Source of the DNA: Acidimicrobiales bacterium
GTDB taxonomy: Bacteria > Actinomycetota > Acidimicrobiia > Acidimicrobiales > Iamiaceae
Reading direction: 5' to 3'
Length of the DNA stretch: 64,000 nt
NCBI GenBank assembly: GCA_035547835.1
Contig: DASZTW010000007.1
Location: 124,001 to 188,000 of the forward strand
A program made the translations under genes and the position numbers. Within the stretch, counting starts at the first letter, position 1; each line of letters opens with the position of its first letter. The notes under the pieces are model-generated. The model saw nothing but the letters and a program-made list of their open reading frames with translations, was not told where the DNA came from and did no database searches. This document shows positions 25,193 through 30,867 of the stretch, one piece after another.

Positions 25193-25615
25193 GTGAAGGA
25201 GCCGATGGAGATCGATAGTGCTGAGAAGAAGGCCCGCCGCCGCCGTTTGCTCATCATCGTCATGGTCGTAATTGTGGCAGTCGGATCCTGGTCGCTGTGG
25301 GGTGCACACGTTGCTCACCAGAACCGGTCGAAGGTGTCTGCAGCTCGTCGCGAGGCCGAAAGCAAGTTCAAGCCAGTTGATGTCCAGATGGTGGCTACAG
25401 CCTTTGCCGATCGCTCGACGCGCGGCTTGTACGGAATGTCAATACCTGGTCTTCCATCACTACGTCTCAGCACCCCGCTGTGGCTGGTCTTCCCGACGGG
25501 AACAAGCATGAGGCTCGAGGTCGAAGTCGTCGGTACAACGGGTCGCTGCCTCATAGTCGGTGTAACAGGCCCGGCGCCGAACAAGGTTCTGACCAGCGAG
25601 CATCGATGCAAATGA
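25193..25615 (+). CDS. small single-span membrane protein, unknown function
   Basis: 140 aa (136 if the ATG at 25205 is used; AAGGAG precedes it closely). A charged N-terminus KKARRRR is followed by one hydrophobic helix (LLIIVMVVIVAVGSWSLW) and an extracytoplasmic domain of ~95 residues with two Cys (GRCLIVGV, SEHRCK) that could pair. Base composition is visibly less GC-rich than the core genes, as expected of island DNA. Not recognised. Confidence 0.5.
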   Translation: MKEPMEIDSAEKKARRRRLLIIVMVVIVAVGSWSLWGAHVAHQNRSKVSAARREAESKFKPVDVQMVATAFADRSTRGLYGMSIPGLPSLRLSTPLWLVFPTGTSMRLEVEVVGTTGRCLIVGVTGPAPNKVLTSEHRCK

Positions 25616-25785
25616 CAGCGTCGAACGCCTGATGGCCGGCCAGGCTGCGCCCAGCAATAAGGCGACTCACCTCGGGTCGGGCAGGCCGAGATATGCCCAA
25701 ACGGCCGCACCGCGGAGATGCGCGAGCAGGGACCCCGCGACGGCGAGCACCGACCGGTACTCGTCCGTGCCGCGATAGCCGTTTC

Positions 25786-25854
25786 GGCCCGCTCGACCGC
25801 CGGCGAAAACTGCGCTGACCCGCACTTTCGCGCTGGTCAGGTTGTGTCGGAGGG
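25786..25854 (+). repeat. left copy of the 69-bp direct repeat (attachment-site-like)
   Basis: Aligns without gaps to 30561-30629, 58 of 69 positions identical, including the first ten (GGCCCGCTCG) and last nine (GTCGGAGGG) bases. It contains a degenerate version of the hairpin that follows tRNA-Leu. Beyond GTCGGAGGG the similarity to the tRNA gene stops, so it is a fragment. Confidence 0.7.
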
Positions 25855-25899
25855 CCAACCCGCGAGATCCAGTACCTGCCACTGGCGCCTTCGTACACA

Positions 25900-26286
25900 T
25901 CATCCCTCGGCCAGGGTCCGGAGCTGAGGCGCGGTCTCTGCAAGATCGCTGTCGCCGCTTGCGACGCCCATGACCAGTCCGTACACCGCGTCGTTCGAGA
26001 TCCCGGTGACCCTGGCGCCATTGATCTCCAGGAACACGGCGGTCGCCAACCAGCCGAGTCGCTTGTTGCCGTCGACGAGGGCATGGTGCTGCACGATGGA
26101 GTGGAGCAACGCAGCCGCCTTCGACCAGATGTCGGGGTAGGCGTCCTCGCCGAAAGCGGTCGCGGGCGGCCGTGCTGCCGCGGAGCCGAGCAGGCCGAGA
26201 TCACGGATCGGCGCCGGATCGCCGAGCAAGCTGATCGCCAGCTCGACGAGGTCATCGGTGTCGAGGTACTCGAACTGCCGGCTCAC
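25900..26286 (-). CDS. doc: Doc-type Fic-domain toxin (death on curing)
   Basis: 128 aa, the size of Doc. Begins EYLDTDDLVELAISLLG; the Fic core is HHALVDGNKRLGWLATAVF, matching the Doc version of HxFx(D/E)GNKR. Doc phosphorylates elongation factor Tu and blocks translation. The start overlaps the stop of the upstream ribbon-helix-helix gene by ATGA, typical for antitoxin-toxin coupling. Inside the direct-repeat-bounded segment. Confidence 0.88.
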   Translation of the reverse strand: MSRQFEYLDTDDLVELAISLLGDPAPIRDLGLLGSAAARPPATAFGEDAYPDIWSKAAALLHSIVQHHALVDGNKRLGWLATAVFLEINGARVTGISNDAVYGLVMGVASGDSDLAETAPQLRTLAEG

Positions 26287-26486
26287 CCACCGAGGCGCTC
26301 GAGCGCCTCGCCGTGCGCCGCCTTCACCCGCCCCGAGGCGGCCGCGACGCGGCTCCGGTGCTCACCGATCTGGACGTACTCCCGCACCGCCCGTCGTGCG
26401 GCGTCCTGCATCGAGATGCCCTCCGCCGCGGCGCGGCTCCGAAGGGCCGCGTGCTCCTCGTCCGTGAGCCGCAGGGTCATGGCCAT
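26283..26486 (-). CDS. ribbon-helix-helix antitoxin paired with Doc
   Basis: 67 aa. AMTLRLTDEEHAALRSRAAA with EGISMQDAARRAVREYV is an Arc/CopG-type ribbon-helix-helix domain; the tail (SRVAAASGRVKAAHGEALER) is probably the Doc-neutralising segment. The classic Doc partner is Phd, which has a different fold, so this is an alternative pairing. Predicted leaderless from TACCGT 7 nt upstream. Confidence 0.75.
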   Translation of the reverse strand: MAMTLRLTDEEHAALRSRAAAEGISMQDAARRAVREYVQIGEHRSRVAAASGRVKAAHGEALERLGG

Positions 26487-26493
26487 GCAGACA

Positions 26494-26499
26494 ACGGTA
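26494..26499 (-). promoter_or_regulatory. -10 element TACCGT of the antitoxin-toxin pair
   Basis: On the minus strand TACCGT (26499 to 26494) is followed by 7 nt and the ATG at 26486. Confidence 0.5.
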
Positions 26500-26635
26500 T
26501 CAGTCTGACACCTACGCGGTCCGCGAGCTGCTTCCCGAGCGAAGTGGATCGGCCGGCTCCACTCGGCGATCGGGAGGGCGACTACATGTCGAGGATCCTC
26601 ATCTCCGCGATGCCGACGCCTGCGGCGCCGGCCAG

Positions 26636-27481
26636 TCAGATCGACGAGAAGCTGGTGTCGTACTCGTTGGCCATGCGAGCGATCATCCCGTCGTAGTGGA
26701 ACGGCTCACCCGGCTGCGGCGCAGGCGCGGCTGTCACGAGCCGGAACGGGGTGCCGTCGTTCGGTCCATCGATGACAACGACGCCCACCCCGTCGAACCC
26801 CGTCTCGCGCGTGTTCGATCGGCGAGGCATTTCGGCGATCTTCTCCAGCGTGCGCACCAGCGAGCGAGGCTGCGGCTCCTCCGTGAAGACACGATCGGCC
26901 TTCGACAGGTCGAACTTGTTCATGTCCGAGGACGCGAACCGCCCCGACGCATTGATGATGGCGAAACCGATGGCGAGTGCCTGACGGCTGGCGCCGTGCA
27001 CACAGAGGTGGGACGAGTTGAGCTCGTCGTAGAGACGAGGCAGCGCGCGTATGTGCGCCGTCATCGTCGCCTTGGCCTCGAGCGCGATCAGGACCGCGCC
27101 GACGGGCGCCACCGGTAGCTCGGGGAGCTCCTCGAGGATCATCCGCTGCCGAGCGGAGAGGGGAATCGAGTACCGCTCTGCCAACTGACCAAACGTGATT
27201 CGTCGGTCCGGCTCTCCCTCGGGGCGAGCAAGTACCAGGTCCAGATCCTTCTTTCGGCCCGTGCCGAAGTCCCGCATCGTGTGGTTCACGCCGAGGATGA
27301 CCTTGCCCTCGGCGACGTGTCGTCGGAGCAACGCCGACGAGCTCAGGAGGTCGAGGCCGATGCCCCAGCATGCGACCTTCGAGTGTCGGTCGCTACGGGA
27401 GTGGTACTGCCACCGATTCCCGTACTTGTCGGCGATCGTCGCGTCGCGCAGCGCTTCGACGAGAATCGCGGGCCCCTCCAT
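26636..27481 (-). CDS. putative type II restriction endonuclease (PD-(D/E)XK-like)
   Basis: 281 aa. Not matched to a named restriction enzyme. DFGTGRKKDLDLVLAR followed ~70 residues later by VLIALEAKATMTAHIRALP gives a D...ExK pattern at the spacing of PD-(D/E)XK nucleases, and LPRLYDELNSSHLCVHGAS is a strongly conserved-looking block. Context supports the call: it is the third gene after a C5-cytosine methyltransferase and Vsr, all on the same strand. The methyltransferase has no other candidate partner nearby. The ATG at 27481 is set by TACGAT 7 nt upstream; the frame open further upstream is antisense noise across vsr. Alternative: a non-nuclease protein of the cassette. Confidence 0.6.
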   Translation of the reverse strand: MEGPAILVEALRDATIADKYGNRWQYHSRSDRHSKVACWGIGLDLLSSSALLRRHVAEGKVILGVNHTMRDFGTGRKKDLDLVLARPEGEPDRRITFGQLAERYSIPLSARQRMILEELPELPVAPVGAVLIALEAKATMTAHIRALPRLYDELNSSHLCVHGASRQALAIGFAIINASGRFASSDMNKFDLSKADRVFTEEPQPRSLVRTLEKIAEMPRRSNTRETGFDGVGVVVIDGPNDGTPFRLVTAAPAPQPGEPFHYDGMIARMANEYDTSFSSI

Positions 27482-27488
27482 CGATCCG

Positions 27489-27494
27489 ATCGTA
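27489..27494 (-). promoter_or_regulatory. -10 element TACGAT of the putative endonuclease gene
   Basis: On the minus strand TACGAT (27494 to 27489) is followed by 7 nt and the ATG at 27481. Its own promoter allows the endonuclease to be timed separately from the methyltransferase upstream. Confidence 0.5.
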
Positions 27495-27533
27495 GGTGAG
27501 GCCGGAACCAGCTCCGGGGACCCGGTGCGCAAG

Positions 27534-27989
27534 TCAGCGCACGACCGACTCGATCCGGTCCGCAGCCGTGACGGGGTCCTCATGCTCCCAGATCCGGATG
27601 ACGGTCCACCCCGCCTCGGTGAGCCGACGGTTGGTGTCGCGGTCTCGCCGCACGTTCGCGTCGAGCTTCTCGCGCCACCACTCGCTGTTCGCCTTCGGTG
27701 AGGTGGCGTGGACCGGACAGCGGTGCCAGAAACAGCCGTCCACGTACACAGCGATCTGAGCCTTTGTGAACACCAGGTCGGCACGCCGTCGAAGACCGGG
27801 GATCGGAGCGACGTCGACGCGGTAGCGAAGTCCCCTCCGCCACACCTCGCGACGAATGGCCAGCTCCGCTGCTGTATCCCTCCGGGCCTGGCGCTGCATC
27901 CGTGTGCGCACGACCGCCGACGAGGCGGCGGGACGACCCGGGGGGCGGGCCTCAGGCGACAGAGAGCTCCTCCGCCATGTAGGCGGCAT
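27534..27989 (-). CDS. vsr: very-short-patch-repair endonuclease Vsr
   Basis: 151 aa. RMQRQARRDTAAELAIRREV then GLRYRVDVAPIPGLRRRADL, VFTKAQIAVYVDGCFWHRCP and GWTVIRIWEHEDP are the full set of Vsr motifs (catalytic Asp in RRRADLVF, zinc-binding His/Cys in DGCFWHRCPVH). Vsr nicks T-G mismatches that arise by deamination of 5-methylcytosine at the recognition site of its companion methyltransferase. It overlaps the methyltransferase 3' end by 38 bases in another frame, so the two are co-translated. Confidence 0.93.
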   Translation of the reverse strand: MPPTWRRSSLSPEARPPGRPAASSAVVRTRMQRQARRDTAAELAIRREVWRRGLRYRVDVAPIPGLRRRADLVFTKAQIAVYVDGCFWHRCPVHATSPKANSEWWREKLDANVRRDRDTNRRLTEAGWTVIRIWEHEDPVTAADRIESVVR

Positions 27990-29121
27990 GCTCGGCGACG
28001 TCGTCCAGGAATCCGTCGACGAACCGCAGGGTGCCGCGCTCTGCCCGGGACAGGAATCCCGCGCTCGCCCGAGCCGACAGAGGCTGAGCCTCCTGCAGAT
28101 CGACGATCTCGTGGAGATGGAGATACGGCTCTCGGGTGGGCCACATGGACACGTTCACCGCCCAGATCTTGCCCTTCGCCCCGAATGCCGCGGTGGGCCA
28201 ACGCCCGCCAGCCTTCATCGGTTCTCCGTCGAGGATCGGCTCACCAGGGTCACGCAGGCGACGGCCGACCCAGGCCGACACGCCGACGGTGACAGCGTTG
28301 CCGGTCAGCTTCCATCGGGGGCCCTTGCGACCCGGCCCGTCGGCTGCAGGTGAGGTCCAGCCGGCGGGGAATCCCTGCATCTGCTCGGCCTCTTCGACCA
28401 CCGGCAGGACGATCCGGCGACCGAGCGCTGCCGAGGGGTTCCAGATCCCAGGCTGAGACGGGATTCCGACCGTGGAGCCGCCCTTGAGAGTGGGCACTGC
28501 GTCCCGTGCCCAACCGAGGCCACGGAGACCTTCGGTCCAGTAGAAGCCGCACGTCTCGTCCGAGAACCACTCCGGACCGGGCTCGCCTTCATCGTCGGAG
28601 AAGAGCACGGCACGCGGATCGAGGGTCTGGGACGCCAGGAAGATGACTCGCTGGCGTCGCTGAGGCACGCCGGTGAAGCGCGAGTCCACGAGGCGATACG
28701 CCCACCGATAGCCGAGAGCCTCCAACTCATCGACGAGGTACTGCATGGCCGCCCCGCCGTCGAGCACGAGCATGTTTCTGACGTTCTCGAGCAGCAACAT
28801 CGGCGCACGGGGACGACGGATCAAGCGGAACACTTCTGAGACGAGACCCGATGCGCGTCCATTGATGCCGTCCATTCGCCCCGCCTGGGACAGATCCGTG
28901 CACGGGAAGCCGGCCGACACCAGATCGACCTTCGGCAGCGATCGAAGGTCGCGCACATCCTCGACGAGAGGGACGTCCGGGAACCTCGCCGCGAGCACGC
29001 GGTGAGCCGGGTCCCAATACTCGCAGAGCAACGCGGCTTCGCCGCCGTGGCGGGCGAGACCTCGCTCGATCCCTCCGATGCCGGCGAACAATCCAGCGAT
29101 GCTGAAGGGTTCCCCGGTCAT
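27952..29121 (-). CDS. dcm: DNA (cytosine-5-)-methyltransferase
   Basis: 389 aa. Motif I SIAGLFAGIGGIERGLARHG, motif IV GFPCTDLSQAGRMDGI with the catalytic Cys, motif VI LLLENVRNML, motif VIII VPQRRQRVIFLAS, and motif X WKLTGNAVTVGVSAWVGRRL. Methylates C5 of cytosine in a site that cannot be read from the sequence. The C-terminal ~90 residues after motif X (ending HAAYMAEELSVA) are extra relative to short enzymes. The ATG at 29121 is fixed by a TAGTTT hexamer 7 nt upstream. First gene of the restriction-modification cassette. Confidence 0.93.
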   Translation of the reverse strand: MTGEPFSIAGLFAGIGGIERGLARHGGEAALLCEYWDPAHRVLAARFPDVPLVEDVRDLRSLPKVDLVSAGFPCTDLSQAGRMDGINGRASGLVSEVFRLIRRPRAPMLLLENVRNMLVLDGGAAMQYLVDELEALGYRWAYRLVDSRFTGVPQRRQRVIFLASQTLDPRAVLFSDDEGEPGPEWFSDETCGFYWTEGLRGLGWARDAVPTLKGGSTVGIPSQPGIWNPSAALGRRIVLPVVEEAEQMQGFPAGWTSPAADGPGRKGPRWKLTGNAVTVGVSAWVGRRLRDPGEPILDGEPMKAGGRWPTAAFGAKGKIWAVNVSMWPTREPYLHLHEIVDLQEAQPLSARASAGFLSRAERGTLRFVDGFLDDVAEHAAYMAEELSVA

Positions 29122-29128
29122 GGGCGCC

Positions 29129-29134
29129 AAACTA
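29129..29134 (-). promoter_or_regulatory. -10 element TAGTTT of the methyltransferase gene
   Basis: On the minus strand TAGTTT (29134 to 29129) is followed by 7 nt and the ATG at 29121. The 230 bases further upstream hold no gene that I can support. Confidence 0.5.
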
Positions 29135-29409
29135 CATTGCTGAAACTCGGCATCGAACGGACCTCGGGTGAGAGCAATCGGGTCGAACAGGCGTTCGTCA
29201 CCGTAGCTCGAGTCGGACGGGTGTTGCATGGACCGCTCCAGGTTCGGAGCGCCGGTCTCGGCGCTGTCATCTCCTGGGGCGGAACTCGAGCCGTCTCTGC
29301 CCGACGACCCGGGCGGCGTACGCCCGGCAGCCCCCCGGGAAGATCGGACGACTGAGCTGGCTCCACCATACGAGCAGAAGATCGGGATCACAGTGATAGG
29401 CCATGCTCC

Positions 29410-29576
29410 GCCGTCTGAGGGGCGAGCCCTCTGCTCGTCCGACGACCTCAACGACCTCGGTCGGGCGCTTGGAGCCTGGAAGCGAGCCGCTACGCCACCG
29501 ACGAGCAGGTACTGACCTGGTGACGATCGAACACCTCGACCACTCGGTCGACGTCGAGCGGCGGGTGATCGCCCAC
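29410..29576 (-). pseudogene. decayed nucleotidyltransferase-like gene
   Basis: Three frames in succession spell pieces of a nucleotidyltransferase of the type found in toxin-antitoxin operons. They are GDHPPLDVDRVVEVFDRHQV from a GTG at 29576, then YLLVGGVAARF in the next frame, then GSKRPTEVVEVVGRAEGSPL in a third. The order and content match the usual opening of these proteins (…RYLLVGGVAA…H…RPT.D.D…). The rest of the gene is not detectable. It begins right after the small gene ending at 29581, as expected for a former two-gene unit. Confidence 0.5.
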
Positions 29577-29580
29577 CAGA

Positions 29581-29766
29581 TCAAGCCGAGCGCTCGGCGG
29601 TCTCCCGCTCCCGCCTCCGCTCTTCGAGAAACTCGAGGACCGCCTCGGCACTGTCCAGTCGCCGGCCGTCGTTGGTGATCGACCCGTCGTCGTCAGTCGC
29701 GAGGCCACCGCCAGCGACGAACGCTGTCGCCTCATCCGTGCCGTAGACACGCTTCACCAAAGCCAT
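29581..29766 (-). CDS. small protein, possible partner of the decayed nucleotidyltransferase
   Basis: 61 aa, starts ALVKRVYGTDEATAFVAGGG and ends in a charged helix EAVLEFLEERRRERETAERS. No membrane segment. Not recognised. A short gene in this place upstream of a nucleotidyltransferase is seen in toxin-antitoxin-like pairs, so it may have been the first gene of such a pair; that is an inference from position. Confidence 0.45.
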   Translation of the reverse strand: MALVKRVYGTDEATAFVAGGGLATDDDGSITNDGRRLDSAEAVLEFLEERRRERETAERSA

Positions 29767-29837
29767 GGGTTCAAGGCAAGCTGCCTGCGGTCGACGGTCG
29801 ATCTCGTGGGGCGCGTCACAGGAGGTCCGTCTATTGA

Positions 29838-30395
29838 TCAGCGAACGGCCTGGAGGTGGGCGTTCACGAGCGCGAGGTCGAGCTCGTGCGGATCGACCGG
29901 CCTGCCGACCCATCCGCTCAGGTGCTCGTGCTCCTCGTGGCTGGGGTCGGCCAGCACCGTGAGGAGGTGCTCGTAGCCCCAGGAGCCGCCGACGTCCTCG
30001 GGCGGGCAGGCGTTGGCGCCGTCGAGGCAGACGGCGAACTTCAGGCCCTTCGGCATCCGCCAGACGCGGTGGACGGTGACGTCGTGGTCCCATGAGTCGC
30101 CGAAGTCGTACTCGTAGGTGAAGCGCTCGTTCGACCCGATGGCGGTGACGACGGTGAAGTCCTTCTCCTGCAGCTCGCCGTCCGGGTACTCGTCGAACTG
30201 CATCCCGTAGTGGTTGCCACCGATCTCGAAGGCGTGGAGGTGGCAGTCCTCCCACCCCATCGCCGCCTGGAACATGGGGTGCAACTTGTCGAGCCGAACG
30301 CTCCCCGGAACGAGGAGCCGGCGCCACACCCGAGGCTGGACCTCGCGTAGCGCGATGGTGCAGTCGACAACGGCCTGGCCGGGAGGTGTCGGCAT
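29838..30395 (-). CDS. plasmid pRiA4b ORF-3-like protein (PF07929)
   Basis: 185 aa. REVQPRVWRRLLVPGSVRLD then LHPMFQAAMGWEDCHLHAFE, YDFGDSWDHDVTVHRV and LDGANACPPEDVGG are the signatures of the pRiA4b ORF-3 family (sometimes labelled IS1096 TnpR-like). Function unknown; no transposase or insertion-sequence ends are near, so it is not evidence for an IS. A TAGCCT hexamer 6 nt upstream of the ATG gives its promoter. Last gene before the right direct repeat. Confidence 0.85.
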   Translation of the reverse strand: MPTPPGQAVVDCTIALREVQPRVWRRLLVPGSVRLDKLHPMFQAAMGWEDCHLHAFEIGGNHYGMQFDEYPDGELQEKDFTVVTAIGSNERFTYEYDFGDSWDHDVTVHRVWRMPKGLKFAVCLDGANACPPEDVGGSWGYEHLLTVLADPSHEEHEHLSGWVGRPVDPHELDLALVNAHLQAVR

Positions 30396-30401
30396 CGCTG
30401 G

Positions 30402-30407
30402 AGGCTA
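30402..30407 (-). promoter_or_regulatory. -10 element TAGCCT of the pRiA4b ORF-3-like gene
   Basis: On the minus strand TAGCCT (30407 to 30402) is followed by 6 nt and the ATG at 30395. The 150 bases beyond, to the direct repeat, hold no gene I can support. Confidence 0.45.
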
Positions 30408-30560
30408 CGAGGTCACGCATGCAGTTGGACGAGCACGCCACAGGTCGTGCGTACCGGCAAACGACGACCCCGAGTGGGCCGCCGACGCGGCGTGGGGACG
30501 CTGACCAACGAGTGCGGCCTCCGGGTGATCTACCCCGCCGTCGAGGAGATCGAGTACGAC

Positions 30561-30629
30561 GGCCCGCTCGACCTCCGCCGAAAACGCCGCTGACCAGGGC
30601 GTTTGCCCTGGTCAGGTGGTGTCGGAGGG
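30561..30629 (+). repeat. right copy of the 69-bp direct repeat, overlapping the tRNA-Leu 3' end
   Basis: 58/69 identical to 25786-25854. It contains the tRNA terminator hairpin, the encoded CCA, the discriminator base and the first nine bases of the 3' acceptor arm. This is the usual location of an integration site at a tRNA gene. Confidence 0.7.
30581..30615 (-). terminator. terminator of tRNA-Leu
   Basis: Perfect 11-bp inverted repeat (CTGACCAGGGC and GCCCTGGTCAG) with a 4-nt loop at 30590-30615, followed on the minus strand by CGGCGTTTTC. It starts 1 base after the encoded CCA. Confidence 0.7.
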
Positions 30630-30703
30630 GGGACTTGAACCCCCACGCCCTTGCGGGCACTAGCCCCTCAAGCTAGCGCGTCTGCCTATTCCGCCACTCC
30701 GAC
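30617..30703 (-). tRNA. tRNA-Leu (anticodon GAG)
   Basis: 87 nt including an encoded CCA (30619-30617) and discriminator A. Acceptor arms GTCGGAG and CTCCGAC pair perfectly. The anticodon stem CTAGC / GCTAG encloses TTGAGGG, so the anticodon is GAG (complement of 30667-30669), reading CUC/CUU. A long variable arm (GTGCCCGCAAGGGCGT) and the T-arm GGGGGTTCAAGTCCCCC fit a class II leucine tRNA. Confidence 0.95.
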
Positions 30704-30734
30704 GTGGCGCCCCGGCGAGCCGGAGCGAGCAGCC

Positions 30735-30740
30735 ACTTTA
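30735..30740 (-). promoter_or_regulatory. -10 element TAAAGT for tRNA-Leu
   Basis: On the minus strand TAAAGT lies about 31 nt before the tRNA 5' end, allowing a short 5' leader for RNase P cleavage. Confidence 0.45.
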
Positions 30741-30867
30741 GCGCAGGGCCTGCGTCCTCCTGAATGGTGCCGGACCGTCGCCGGGCGGCTTCCTTCCAAA
30801 CATGACAGCGGGTGTCAGGTCCGGCGCACCAGGCTGACGACGGGGACGACAGGAGCGGGGCGCCCCT

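Noticed and set aside
25667-25903. 78-codon minus-strand frame at the left direct repeat
   Set aside because: It is the translation of the repeat itself, and a similar peptide appears when the flank of tRNA-Leu is translated, so it looks like a by-product of non-coding sequence.
26636-28201. 521-codon minus-strand frame as one large endonuclease gene
   Set aside because: Its first ~240 codons overlap vsr and the methyltransferase tail in another frame and are low-complexity. A TACGAT signal sets the real start at 27481.
29838-30395. Insertion sequence, from the IS1096-like label sometimes given to this family
   Set aside because: No transposase, terminal inverted repeats or target duplication around it.
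25855-30560. Integrase or excisionase in the tRNA-bounded island
   Set aside because: No frame shows tyrosine- or serine-recombinase motifs, so mobility is inferred only from the repeat and gene content.
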